Source: Ciona savignyi
Lineage: Eukaryota > Chordata > Ascidiacea > Phlebobranchia > Cionidae
DNA length: 64,000 nucleotides
Assembly: GCA_000149265.1 (NCBI GenBank)
Contig: CH002671.1
Coordinates: 117,430-181,429, forward strand
Reading direction: 5' to 3'
The notes below the pieces were generated by a model. That model saw only the letters and a program-made list of their open reading frames with translations. It searched no databases and was not told where the DNA came from. Of the stretch, positions 30,847-45,800 are shown in pieces. Within the stretch, counting starts at the first letter, position 1. Every line of letters begins with the position of its first letter. The position numbers were made by a program, and so were the translations under genes.

Positions 30847-33800
30847 ATGGCAAGCGATACGAGAAAAGATTTTATCACTAAGTTGATTTCCCACAACTTC
30901 AATGATCAAAGCAATTTAAAACTAACCGACGGTGATGAGTTAAATAAGTTCCTGGACGACGGAAACTGTACAACTTTGATATCGTACTTGGACGATTCCA
31001 AAAAAGTTCATCTAACTCACTCGGTAAGTGTATGTAACAAAGCTAGAAATATTATTTTTTTACATTTAAAATGTTAAAAATAGTTTCTTTATATTGAATT
31101 TACCACATGCAACACAATTGATAGGATAGGATATTCATGTTTGCCCCCGTGAATGAGAAAACCAAGGGGGTTAACACACGGGCAATCGTCAGACCACCTC
31201 GTGCCCACCGTCGGGTAACCAGAGCTATTGCAGTGTGTTGTATATGATAGACTCGTTCCTTTAATTTGGTAGAACCCATTAGTCCGCTGGGTTTAGGCAA
31301 TGTTCGTGAAGTGCCTTGCCCAAGGACACAACCGACAACCAGTTTTGCACATTCAACCTTTCGATTGAAAGGCGACGCACTTAACTGCTAGACCAACCGG
31401 CCGGACACAATTGAGCGGCCAATAGAACTATTTAACGCAGTTAAGCTGTTTTTGTGGAGTGTCAAGTTTTGTGAACAAGTCTATTTACATGATTAAAGAA
31501 CACCGAAAGTTTGTTGTTGCTGATCGATTTATTGCTTGAGTTGTATTTGCCCTATGTGCACCAGTTATCAGATGATAACCGTGTATACAATCCTTTAATG
31601 CCAGTATGGAAAGTACGGCAGCTGCACACTCAAGTTTAGTATAAACATCATATAATTTCCAACAAACCTGTAAACCTACCTCTGGACCTCGGGTAATTTA
31701 ATGTCAGTACGTTTTTTGTTACGTAGATAGATATGTTAGCTGATGAAGATGATAGATTTAGGATGGAATAATATGTTTGTTTAAGATTTTTACAAAATAG
31801 TAATAAAAAGGATATTTTGTGCACACTTCAAGTGTGCACTCTTGGACGTTTGCACACTGCACACTTAAATATTTGGCGTGTGCACACTCGAGATCTCGGC
31901 GAAAATTGACGTACTTTCCATACGGGCTTCAATGGGATTCCCCACACAGGATGGAAATGACACAACGTATTTATTGTATACCATGTTTAATTTAAAAAAA
32001 ACTATGTGATTTGTTTATAGATCAGTGGAGACCTTGGAAAGAAAAATGTTCTTGTGTTTTACAAAGCTAAACCTGAAGCAATTACCCCAAATAACCTCCA
32101 CTCCAATATTTTGATCTCCTCTATGCCCGATCCGATCAATGGATTGTACCACAGTGTTCAAAAGGTACAGTAGGACTGATAATTGGTTCAAAATTTCAAT
32201 ACATTTTAGCCACAATAATGGAAGGAAGTTTTGTACAGAAGGTGGCAGGATTTTTTTTTATTTTTACTACACAAAATATGTAGGTGGTTAAAGCATGAAA
32301 ACTAATAATAATTTCTAAATATATATCTTGTCTTCTCACCTAATCTAACGTTTTTTAAATATATAAATTCCCCACAAATTTAGTGATTATTTTTATTAGA
32401 AATTAATTGGATCGAAGTTCTTCTTTTCTTTTTCTGCATTCTTTCAATATTTATTCTTATTTTTTAGTTCATAACATCAGTATTTCAGTTTGGTTAACCA
32501 ATCATTTCTTCAGATATTTGCACCAAGCTTATTGAAAGACACCAGCAACACTGGTTTGAACCCAAACGTTCAAAAACTTCTGGGTGATTTGGAGCGTAGT
32601 TTGGGGACAACCCTTCGGAAATCTCAGTCTGCCAACGTTCGAGATGAAAGCCAATCGGAAGATATTGCAGCAGGTTGTTTGTAGGACACTCGACAATGTT
32701 GTTATGTGTGATGAAATTACTACCTTAAATTTAACATTCAACAATCTCACTATATTATTTTGCTTTAAATATTATTGTCACAGTGGTTTATTAGGCTATA
32801 TAGTATCCTCCATTCTTTATTAGAGTATGCTAGTAAGTAAAATGTGTCATGTCTGTGAACCTTTGCCTTGCATCTGTAGTGTGAACTGTGAACTATTTAA
32901 ACTTGTTAAACAATATTATTGGTTGTAAAACATAAAAATCATCATATGTAAAGCAAACTTTATTTCTGACCTATCACTATGCTTACTTTTGAAAAAGGAA
33001 TAAAAAAATGTTAAAAAAAGTGTACAAACATCTTCCTACCCTCCCCACTTTTGCAGGCATTCTCAGCCCATTAGATGAATGTAGATACTGGCATGAAGTC
33101 AGCTTATCTGGCTCCAGACTCGATGTACAAGAACGAGCTCAACATTTTCTTGAATATTTGAAACCAATAGAAAACCAGTTTGAAAACATTGACAGTCTGT
33201 CCCTTGGTATGTTGGGAAAAAGATTAGTTTTTAAATTGTTTTGATCTGTGTACAGATAGTACATTTAAATTATCACAGGTGACAAATGTTTAAGCATACT
33301 TAAGAATTGCGATATGCAATATTCAATGGTATTAATATGGGTTGGAAAATTTAAGTTTTGAAGATAAGTCTTGTAAGCTGATTCTCGTATATACTTGCTG
33401 ATCACTTAGGATTAGAAATAAATAATAAAAATAAAATTCTCGCATACTTTATATTTAAAATTTTAGTTTTTTGTGTTAAAGTCTTTAAAATACTTGAATA
33501 TGAGACAGCGTAGAATGTAGCCATGCACATTAGTTCCATGGAACTTATTTAACCACCATCACTGATCCATAGGAGATGGAATCGAACTGGTTGAACAACT
33601 GCAAGACTCGTTGGATGATTTGTGGAAACAAACCGAGTTCCCGGAATATCCAGAAACCAGGATGATCAATTTCTTCACAGTCATTGGTCAGTATGACTTC
33701 TATTACTTTAATATGTTTTACTGGTTGCCCTTGTATTCTTATGTAATGTATATATTGAGTGTTGCTTGAACCAAATGGATTAAATGGAACTTGAAAAATG

Positions 33801-36800
33801 GTTTAGATAGTATAAAGGTGATAATTGGTTAAATGGTTTGTGTGTATTTCTTTTCGGTTTTCTACCGCCACGTCTCAAAATTTCTACCGCCACGTCTCAA
33901 AATAGTAAAGCGTTTAACTGATTGTCACCGTTGTACTTTGAATTTATGATAAATCATTATATTAAGGTAGTCCCACCTTCAACACATTGCAATAGCTATA
34001 CTAACCAGGGGATCATGGGCATTTTATTCTCATTTTGTATTTCCACAGGTGATGAACTTTGTCGATTTGCACAGCGCAAGCTGGATACCGACTTCACTTC
34101 CATTTGGGAGAGCAGTTTCATTCCAGTTCGCGAATCACTCAGACAATCTGTGAGCCTCTGTGACCGCTGGGTGAACTTAGCTGCCACTTTAACCTCACGT
34201 CTGTGGAAGCAATACCCGTCCCACCCATGGAAAAGTGGGAAGTACAAAGCAGTTAATGTCATCAACTCGATGAACCGCTTCCAGGAGGTAGACTGTGCAT
34301 TATACTTAATAACTTAACTCTTTTCTATTTTAATTACATTCTTTTCTGGTATGAATACCATTTTTTATCCTCAACCTATTAAGCCAGTCTGAGCAGTACA
34401 CCATTTAAGCCAAATACTGGTTTGATTATTATAGATACCATGGTACATAACTAATGCTAACTTGATCCTGTAGTTTTGAATATTTTTAAATCCTCCTAAT
34501 GTGCACAGAATTAATTCTTATAATGATAAACTTACTTAAGTATCCAGCTTTGATTGTTTTTATATTTTTATTTTGTCATTTTAATTCATTTCCTAAAAAC
34601 ATTTTATTATGTGCTCTTTTAACTTTTTTTATGTGTTTCTTTTTTATGTGTGTTCTTTTAAAGATGGTCAAAATCTATTAAAATATATTTTAAATTCGGT
34701 ATTTCATGTGGTTTTTGCTTATTTTTGTAGACTACAGCATAAGTGATATATATGACTAGTTGTGTAATCAACCATAAAACTATGGTGTTTAGCCTTTTTT
34801 CCTTGTTTATTTTGTTCTCTGTTTCTCTCGCCATTAGCTTTAGATCATTGATGATCAAACCGCTCTTGTTTGTTACCAAGTGTTCTATGTCACACGATGG
34901 AGATACATAATTATTCCTCCCCCATTTACATTCTTCCAGGTGTGCGATCTACGTACTGTGCACGAGCATCTGTTAAAGCTTCTCTCGACCACTGACAGAG
35001 ACCGTTTGTGCCCGAGTGACATTCTATCCAAGTCGTTCAGCAAGATCGCAGCCTTGCATTACAACCCATACACAGAACCAACGTGGCGATCGGCGGTTGC
35101 CTGCTACGAACGAGCGTTGCAACCTGCTGAGGAAGCAGTTGCTGGGAAATTAAGGAGAAGACTTCATGATTCTTCAGGAAATGTAAGAAATTGTTGAAAA
35201 ATTTGTTTAAATATTATTTTTTTTAAATGCTCTCGTTTACTACATACCATTTTATTCAATTACATAATAACGAACAACGGATTTACGTTACGAGGGTCAG
35301 ATCAAAATTACGTAACTGAGTTGGCGTAATTCCGTAATGCAAATTTAATCAATTACGCCCAGCTCTAGTTCTGTCTATCATAGATTATCAAGGATTTTAT
35401 TTCTTAAATAAAATCTGGGTTCAAATCTATACATACAGTTATTATATAAACAACAGTGGCAAAATGCGTTTTTTCTTTATATTTTTATCGATTAACTGGA
35501 AACAGATTGCCCTTTAACCACTGTTGATGTCCCAACCCAGGAACAACCATGACACTTCCATCTATATTATTATGTTTTGTAATGCATCTTTAACTATAGA
35601 TTATATGTTAATCGTTCTAATCCCCAGGTTCACCAGTTCCTCCATGAGTTCCAGCGATACAATGAGCTGATTAAACGACCCAGAATCAGTCAAACTCTCA
35701 CTCCTGAGCGCGAGACTTTGCTTGGACAACTCACCAACTATGCTAAGGTAAAAATAAAACAATATAATCGACAAACAAACCACAAATAATATTTATATTA
35801 AATGCTTGTTTATTTAAATAAATAATCAAGTTATGTTCTAAACATCTGAAGATATTTAGTTTAATTTTATGTATTTTGATTGCAGTGCCACCATCACAAT
35901 TCTATGCAATGTGGTTTGTGCATATTTTACTTTGTATATGAAATCCGGATTTCATAATTGAAGTTTAAATGTTATGTCTAAATTAAGAAATGTAAGCTGG
36001 AATAGTACTTACTACATGCATAGTGTGTGTGTCTAGTGCATATTCAAATCTATACTTACATAGTTGACATCTTGAATGCGAAGTAGTGTACCATGCACAA
36101 CAAAATGGACAAAATTTGGACAAATTTGTTGAACCCTTTTTAACGTGATGTTGATAAAATTAACTATTTTTTTTCAGAATCTAAAAAGTGAATTTCGTGA
36201 GCGCTCACGAAATGGCTCCAGTGGCAAAACAAGCGGCAAAAATCTTTCCGAAGTTGTCAGCACCATTATATGGGTTCGCCAACTTGAAGGAAAAGTAATC
36301 ACTTTATGATAAAATATATATGAAAAAATACTTATTGTTATATGTGTATAATTTTATAAATTGTAATACAGTCTGTTCTCCATTGGTTTACTAAATTACT
36401 TTCATAATGATTTTAGTTTATTGAACTAAATAAAATAATTAATCACATTCATTAATGAACCAGATTGGGGCAATTCTTTAATACAATTAAATACATTAGC
36501 TAATCTTTATTTAATTAAAAAATATTATTATAATTCTTAACGATTCTGCGGTTACGAATGCAAGGCCATAAGAATCTGTGCCATGTTATAATACTTCAAA
36601 AAGAAATGGTATGAAGAATTCTTGAAAAATGCAAAAAAGAACGAATTCTAATCAACTTGCAATATAACAAATGTGTGTTCTAACCTATCCCTGTTTATTA
36701 CATTCCTAAATAAACAAATACTTCTGTGATGTAACAGTTGGAGGAAATCCTAAAGTCATCATCTGACATCCTTGGTTCTCTGACCGGTTTCGACCGGTTT

Positions 36801-39800
36801 AAAGACGGTTGTACGAAAACCCGAGATGAAATGAACAGTTACCGACAGGAGCAATTCCAGTCCTGGTCTGGATATATGATGTCATCATTGGATGATCCAA
36901 ATGACCCAATAAGGTAATACCAGCTCACCAGAGAAGGTCAAGCTTAATTAGTGTCCTGAGTAGACAAGACAATAAAGGGAAAATGAAAGGAGACGTGTCA
37001 AGCTGTGGAAAAAAGTTGCTGTGTGTCAAACCTTATTCACATCAAACAGTTCCCTAGAAAACATTCCCTTGTCAAAAACATGTAAACAGAAGCTTTTTTT
37101 TAACTTAGCTTTTACACCACTTTTTAATTTTTTTAGAAATGTGCAATTTAAAAGACATATTTTAAATTAGTTATTTTGTTAAATTTGTTGTATCAATTTT
37201 ATTTACACTGTAACATTGCAGCCAGTGTAGAACTACATTTATGGTAGGACTACATTTTATAACAATTACTGCCATATTTGTAAAAGTAAAGTCTCTTTTT
37301 TTTATTAAGACACAGTATCTAAACACATAAACAATCATGTCCCCTGTTGTCACAATTCCTGCCCGACAGCTTGCAGAACAAGAGCCGAGTGATGGAGCTC
37401 GACCACAGGGATGGAAGGCTCACTGTGCATTACTCCGATGGTACGGTGGCCATGCTGCGTGAAGTGAGGCAGTTGGCTGGTCTCGGACATCGTGTGCCAT
37501 CCAAACTACAACACGCAGCTGCTCATGCTCAGAAGTTCTACAGACACGCTGTGGTGCTTAAGCAGGTTGGTCAATTGCACAAATTTATTATTGTACCTGA
37601 CTACAACTCAGTGGAATCGAAAATTCTTTTGCTGCCATGTCTAGCGTGTGCTTTATTTAGGATTTTTTAGACTGTTATGTTGCCGTCTGTTACTGTTTTT
37701 TCTATTATAATAACAATGGTGTATTTGACCATATATAAAAAGGAAAAATAAACTAATTGGGTCAATTAAAAGTTATAAGCCAGTAGATAGTGAAAACCCA
37801 AACATACCCCGTAATATCTACTAGAGGAGTGCTGCTATTTAACCTTACCCCGTGTGTTAGACTCCATTTCCTAAACATAACTCTAATATCCCAACCACAT
37901 ACAAACCACCACTCCCATGAACAGGTTGCTCATTTCTACAACACAATCGACCAACAAATGATTCCAAGTCAGCGACCCCTCATGCTCGAGTCAGCACTTA
38001 ATTTCGAGCGAACCATCAAGAAGCCGAAAGCTGGGAGCAAGGTAGGCTTGGAGTGTATACCTACTTGATTATATTAATCTGCTCGTTTACTTTTAATCGT
38101 TGGAACACACTTTTGTAAACTTGCTGTTAGCTGGGATGTGCAGAACCTGTCATGTTATGCTTAAAATAGTAGCTGTTTTTGATTAAAAGAAAACTTAGTG
38201 GTTTTAGAATTGTGTTAGTTTCTTTTTCCAATGAAAGTTGTGGTAAATCATGTCCACGTTGGCCTAACATAACACAAGCAGTCACCGGTCCAATTGGGTG
38301 CATTGATCTTTTTACAAACATGTTCGTAAATCAGTCAGTATTTATTTCAATCAAAACCAATTCTCGTCGAAAACCTGGCTTCATTAATATTTCCTGCAAC
38401 ATATGTTGTCACCAGGACAAACACCACTAAGTTGGTGTATGCTTGTGGCTAATACTATTATCGTGAAAGTTGTCCTAGCAATTTGGTGTAGTTGATATTC
38501 CCAATTACACCGGGGCAACTATCTGGGCCATACATGTGCTAAATGGTTAATAGACCGGGGTAGTTACTAATTATTCCGTCACCACTTTCCCCACCCAGGT
38601 ATCGGGGGATGGAAGGGTCCACATCACATGGGACAGACCAGAGGAATTGGAAGAATACATCACCAAGCTCCAACAAGCAGCTGATAAGTTGACCACAGAG
38701 AATAGGAGGTTAAGGAAACAACATAATGTGATTTGTGACAAGGTAAGTCGGTTGGGGGTGGTATATATAGATTTGCTATGCTGGCAGGATGCACTGGATT
38801 ATCCCTTGTGGTGGGACTGTTATTAATTGCATCCCTTGTGGAAGTACTGTTATAAATCGCAGGTAATTGGATGATCAGTGTTTAATTTAGTTTCACAGTT
38901 ACTCAAAAATGTTACAAAATTTTAAAATAATAAATATACGCTCAAAAAGTATGTTATCTCTGTTGCCACGTTTATAAACAGAGTTACTTGTAAAATATCC
39001 ATGTGGATTGCACCAAACACGATGCATATTTTATGTCCGCACTTAACTCGCATATTTCTTCCAGATCTACAGCCTCATGAGTGTTGATCTTCTCCGCAAC
39101 CAGCAAAAATGGAAGGATTCACTCTCGGACGTTCGTAAGATCATCTCGGAGGTCCAGCGGCGCGAGGCAGCCGGGGAGGAGGCGTCAGTGCGTCCATGGC
39201 GAGCCCACTGGAACCGGCAGATCTACAAAGCACTGGAACACCAGTACCAAATGGGTCTCCAAGCGCTCAACCATAATTTGCCGGAAATAAGGGTCGAGTT
39301 GACATTCAGGTACAACATCTCAGTTTCGCTAAACAATATTTTCACTTTTGGTCATAATTCCATCTTTGCTAATCTATGGTGAGTTCTTTCCATGCAATTC
39401 GTTCATCAACGTTCCCAAAGTTTTATTGATGTTCGCAGACAAAATTAATAATTGTGTAAATTTTATGTTAAATTTGAACCCCAAGTCACGAAATTGTAAT
39501 TTCTATACAATCCTCTCTCTTGGTTGTTTCCATCAATATTGGTAAACCACGCGCCCCACTCGGCCCCCCCCTCGCCCCACTTGACCACGATCCACCGCAC
39601 CCAGCCACACCCACCACACCAAACAACCAACCTCACCAACAGGCAGGGTCGGCTTCAATTCAGACCTGCCTTCGAGGAAATTCGTGCGAAGTTTTACCGA
39701 GAAATGAAGAGATTTATTGGGATTCCGGGTCAGTTTCGTGGGGTGACAGAAGTTGGCGATGATCCAGCTGCAACTGGGCAAATCGTATTCCCAAATATGA

Positions 39801-39858
39801 TTGACAGAAACGCAGAGAACTTCTACACGATATACAGCAAAGCAGAGGACTTGTTTAG
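30847..39858 (+). CDS. DYNC2H1: DYNC2H1 exons 1-15: N-terminal tail
   Basis: Exons: 30847-31023, 32021-32164, 32514-32673, 33057-33206, 33573-33686, 34049-34287, 34940-35182, 35628-35747, 36178-36294, 36738-36913, 37370-37565, 37925-38041, 38599-38742, 39065-39309, 39643-39858. They encode about residues 1-852, the cargo- and subunit-binding tail (DHC_N1 region). Landmarks are [10 protein letters not shown] (exon 1), [20 protein letters not shown] (exon 12), [10 protein letters not shown] (exon 14) and [16 protein letters not shown] (exon 15). Every exon junction keeps phase. The tail is the part where dynein-2 differs most from other dyneins, and it binds the light intermediate and intermediate chains. 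Confidence 0.93.
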
Positions 39859-42800
39859 GTTGGTAGTCTTGTCTGCTTGATTAGATTATTCAGTAATCGA
39901 CCAACTGGTGGGTATGGGAACTATCTGAGGTAATTGTGATAATTCTTTACCAATATCGAAGCTATGTGCATGTTTTTTATGTACATTATTAACCACAAAT
40001 AATAGTATATAACATTGGTACAATGTTTGTCTAACCGGTTGTTAATCCATTGAATTGGCTTGCGTTGGATTGGATTTAACCACCTTTCAACTACATTCTG
40101 AAACCGTTTAACTGCAGTTAACACACAAGTGCAGCCAAATATAACATCCTTAGACAAGACTAACATGGCTTATTTGATAACAACTCAACTACTCTTCATC
40201 ATCATTACTTAACCGATCCAACCACCATCTGCAGAAGACTCGCTCGTGTTAAGACTCGGTTTGAAGAATGGGTTGTGTTGGGCAAAGTTGATATCGAGGA
40301 TCTTGTAGCAAACCATTGCGTGACGTATGAGGATTATGAGCGCAACTTTAAAACCGTCAAACTCAAAGGTATTGTGATTCACTGTTTTACCGACTTATTC
40401 GTGATCCTTTGTATTTTCTTTTTTTAATTAAATATGCCAAATAAAAGAATAAAGTCTTTTAGATAACACAACACAAACTAGTCAAGTTGTGTTAGTATTT
40501 ATAAAATTACTTATCTTCTCTTTTTGATGAAATATAACTTGGAATAAATAAATGAAATCACAAAACATGACATTAAGCTCTTCCGAACATAGGAAAAGAG
40601 ATTGAAAAGCTGCCAGCCTCCGAGAAAGTGGATTGCCTCACTGTTTCCACATCGCCTGTGAAGAGCGCGATCGACGACCAGCTGCAGAAGTTGTTCGACA
40701 CGCTGATCGAATCGCTGCGTACGCGAGTCACCACCGACGTGCAGGAGCTCAGCAACTTCGTGGCAACTGCCACCGATTCATTGCAGACGATGCCGCAAAC
40801 CATACAAGAAATTGGCCTCGCAAATGCAAAGTGTGTAAAAACTTATCATCCATTTCCCTNNNNNNNNNNNNNNNNNNNNNNNNNNNNNNNNNNNNNNNNN
40901 NNNNNNNNNNNNNNNNNNNNNNNNNNNNNNNNNNNNNNNNNNNNNNNNNNNNNNNNNNNGATGAAAACGCTTGCGCTCACAGTTGGGTTACAATAGCTAT
41001 CACTGTGGATAAGTGTTTCTTTACCTGTAATTTTTTTTATAAAGGCAATTTTCTGTTATGTTAAACAAAAGATAATAATACAAGTCAAAAAGTAATAATA
41101 CAGTTATGTTATGTTCCCTGTCAAACTAGAGTTTATTTCAGCTGTTCAGTTTTTGTTGTGATTCTGCTTTTTGGTCCATATGTAGCCTATATACCTTATT
41201 GTGGAGTGTCACCATGGACCTACCCCTCCTACTAGTATGCGATCTCACTTTGCTACTCCTCAGTTTTCATATTCGATGATCGTACAGTATTTAGCCTGCA
41301 TTGCTCAACTCGTGATATGTTGTTTCACCATGATCCTGTAATATACTAACCATCACCCCCCCACAGACACAGCGAGTTGAAAGAGGCGACGCCAGCGCAG
41401 CAGGTGAGGTATGCTGGTGCGGAGAAGTTGGACTCGTTGCTCCGAAAGATGTGCGGGGAGGGGGTGGGAGCATCTCTGTCGTCACTGAGGTCCAAGTGGG
41501 ATTCACTTGATATCCTGATGCAGAGTCACCAGGAAGTAATACGGGCACAGGTGGGTGTATGGGGGGGGGGGGAGTGTTGATTTATTTGTTTGCACATGGT
41601 TAGTAATATATTCTGAGACAAAAACCCCTATTATCAGCCATTTTCATTGCACACACAATATTATGGACATAAACCAACCATATATCCCGAAATTGAAATA
41701 AATATTTTGGAAAGCACGACATTGAATAAAGATGGCATAAGATACAAATCCATAATATTTGCAAGATAGTAATACAGTAATAATATTGGCTTTGTTGCTT
41801 GCATTGTTTGAAAATCAGTATTTCGGTTCTGAAACATGGCTGGTTGTACAGCACACCTTGCTACCTATTTATCCTCATAAAAAATTTAACACAGCCACCT
41901 TTTTTCAGCAGGCATCGGTGCCAATTATAACTTTTTAACAATCTGCAACTTTAAACATGGTTAGTAATATATTCTGAAACAAAAATCCCTATTATCAGCC
42001 GAAAAAAAATGGTGACGTGCTTCGCTTCTCAGCTGGCAGTATCGAAACTGGTCACTAACTAGTCAGTTGTGTCCTTACCCATGGAGTTTAGCAAAAATTG
42101 CCTGAACTCAATGGTTTAATAGGTTCTACTAAAATTAAAGGAGCATCTCAATCATATTGGGTTAAAACAATAAAACATATGTTGGATGTGATAACTTCTA
42201 ATGCTGGATATTAATCGATGTATTTGATATTTATATTTTTGAGTTTATAATGCACTTGAGTACCAACATACAACCGATCTTCCATCAGATATCCGTGATG
42301 AAAGCTGGAGTGGAATCTCGGGTCGAGTCCTTCCTGGCTGAGCTCGAGAAGTTCTCAGCCAGATGGAACCAGTTGAAACCGGGTGATGATGTCATCGAAT
42401 CAGGTGACAAGGAGAGACTGGCGAATGCAGTGAAAGCTATCAAGGAACGGAAAGAAGAATTTGCCGAATTAAATCAGATGAAGGAACAGCTGCTGTGAGT
42501 GCAACTTATAAGTTAAAATTATATGGTTTTGGTAGATTATAAAACTACTTTAAAACACTAACCGTTAACTGCTTAACCGCCTTTTATGTGATCAGTTAAA
42601 GCCTTTTCATGTTATCAGTTAAAGTTAACTGCTTTTCATGTGATCAGTTAATGTTTACCAGTATAAGTCCTCCTTCAGCAAAATTGTTTTGTTTAATTGA
42701 CTTAAAAAGAAGAAGCTGATTTAGGATAATATTAGTCCCAGTGAAAGGGACTACGACATTTTTGGATCGTCAGATTATCTATTTGCTAATAGTTGGGTTC

Positions 42801-45800
42801 TTGGAGCTATTGCAGTGTTTCTTGTACGTTGGAGACATAGCTGTAGTCTGATACAAATTACTGGGTTCAAGCAACATTTGCTAAGTGCTTTTTCCAAGGA
42901 CACAACCAACTAAGTATGATAGATGGTTTCAACCCTGCAAGCTTTAAGCTGATGGTTGACGCACTGTCATACAAGCCAACCTGTCGAACTGATAATGTAT
43001 GGTACCATCTCAAAGAATTATCCCAAGTGAATATATTCATCCACAGGTTGGATTGCAAGCATTTTGAGCTGCCGGAACCAGACTTCACCATGGCAGAAGA
43101 GATCAGGGTTGATTTGGAAGGACTTGAGGTCACTTGGTTGCTTTATGAGGATTTCCATGGCGGGTTGGGCGAGATGGCTGTGCAAGATTGGATCTCGTTC
43201 AGGTTTGTTATTTCGTCGACCCACTAGGTAAAATGGTAAAAATTTTTCACCACAGTGGGTAATGTGGTTAATGTACCTATGCAATTTAAATAGGCACCTC
43301 TCCCAAGCGATTTTCACCGCATATTTGTTTCCATCTTCTGTGCATTTGGTGCCATAATATAACAAATATGAAGCCAAAACTTCTGCAAAAAGCATCATTT
43401 ATTATCTTTTTTTTCTTATTTGTTTATTATCCTTTTATTAATACCATTAGTATTTCTTTTATACCAGCAAGCCAAAGTTTAGTAAAATAAATGAAACCAC
43501 GACATTGACACCCAAAACCTTAACCGTTATTTGTTAGTATTTACTAACTATACCCACTCTTTCCTGTGAAAACCCCCTAACAGAGGTCACACTCATGTGT
43601 TCGAGGAATTCCTCATCACATGGGAAGATAGATTGAGACAACAGGACCCAACCATGATGTCGGTTAAACTACAGAAAGATATCGCTGTATACAAGGTTTG
43701 TTATCCCTTTATTGTTGCTTTAATTTACTTCAACCATTTTGGTTTTGGGTGGTTTTTTTAACTTACTTTTTCACATAATGCATATCGGTATTTATGTGTA
43801 TATAATGTAATATATACTTTTTCATGGGAAATATACAATTTTTTTTAAATTTTTTTACATTTAATTCTTTTTTGATCTTATCAATGCTTCAAGCTTCCAA
43901 CATTGGAAATTTCCAACTCTTCCCAATTCTCAGCAAACCAATCAATCAATTTAATCTTGTTTTGCAGGAAATTGTTCCCGGTTTGAAATATGTCCGTGGT
44001 GAACATTTGTCACATGACCACTGGCTGGATCTGTTCCGCTTGATCGGTCTACCTCGTGGCACTACGCTCGAGCGACTGACATTCCGTGACATCCTCACCG
44101 CTGCTCCTGTTATCGCATCAAAACTCCAAGAACTCAAGGTCAGAGTTCCATCTTGGTCTCTATATGTGATTTTTTAATTGAATGTTATTTTGTATTAAAT
44201 TACTTAATTTATATATTTCTATATTATTCTACTTTATCAATTTTGAATGATTTAAATATTCTACTTTGTCAAAAAAGAAGGATTTACATAAACAAAATAC
44301 TAATCTCTACCAAATACATGCGATTTCGATCAGTTTAAGCAATAAAAGATACTTCTATAAGAAAACTTTCCATTAAGAATTGTTTTAACTACTTTTTATC
44401 ATTCACTGACTGAAATATTATTATTTGTCTAATTTAAAAAAATGTTGGTTTGTGTACTTTTATTTGCATCAACCACGCAACACCACAGCGGTTAAAAAAT
44501 GATACGATAAAATTTGTCAGCACTTCCAGTGCAGGTAACTTCCGGCCTCTAAGGGCTTCCGGGTTCATGTATCATTGAAATCAGAATTAATGATGTTTTT
44601 TGCTTTGTTGGATTAAACTCCATAGTTTTTACTGTGCAGTCTTTGTGCACCTTTTTTTGGTAATTATTTTTGAAAAACCAGTAATTTAAAAGACTTTTTA
44701 TTTATTTGCTTCAAACATTTTTTGGCACAATTGTCTGAATTTTACTGTAGCAGTACTTCCATCTCATATTATACAACTAAGTCATCCCATGGGAATTATT
44801 GAGGTTTCGTTGCAGGAGCTGAACAGTCGTGCTCAGGGGGAGGTGTCGATACGTGAAGCTTTGCGCGAACTTGAACTGTGGGGGGCGGGGGCAGTGTTCA
44901 CATTCACCGAGTACCAGGACAGCTCCAACAAATCCATCCGACTCATCAAGGAGTGGAAGGACCTGCTAAACGAGGTGACCACATTTTAATCGTTGGCATG
45001 ATGGGTGATAGGTGAATGGGGGGCATTAAAGAGGAAAAGGGAAGGCGGGTGGATTAAGAGAAAGAGGAAAGGAAACTGCTTACTAAACCGTGAACACTAA
45101 TTCGTACCGTGCTCAAACATTAATCTTAACCCTTTACCCCCCTTACTACACTTAACTCTATTCCCTGCTCTTACACCAAACGCTATAAAATTAGGTTTCC
45201 CTTCATCCCTGCTTCTCTATATTAGTTTCCCCATGTCCACCACTGAATATGCAAACCAAGAGATCAGTGATTTGATTATTCTGATATCACTGTATTTGGG
45301 TGGGTGCTGTGAATTTGGAAAAACATACTTGGATTCGGTGGTCATTTCGAAATTCTGGTTTTCCAAGAAATTGGAAGCTTCAAAAAATATTTGAACCAAT
45401 AAGAACCATATTTTTTGCCATACTAATTAATTATGTGATGTGACTAAAACCGGGTACGAAACCACCGGATAGTTCACAATGCTTATGAACCACTCGTTGC
45501 ACCACTGCAGGTCGGCGACAACCAGTGTTTGCTGCAGTCGCTCAAGGACTCCCCGTATTACTCGGGATTCGAGGACAAGGCTGGTGTGTGGGAGCGAAAG
45601 TTGGTTGATCTTGATGAACATCTTCGACAGATCAACGCTATTCAACGCAAATGGGTCTATCTTGAGCCCATATTTGGGCACGGGGCGCTGCCAAGAGAGC
45701 AGGCTAGATTTGAGAGGGTGGATGTGGACTTTAGGTAAGTCAGTGGTATTCATCTTTTAATATTGATATTTTGTTTCACCTTTAAATTTTTCTCAAAACT

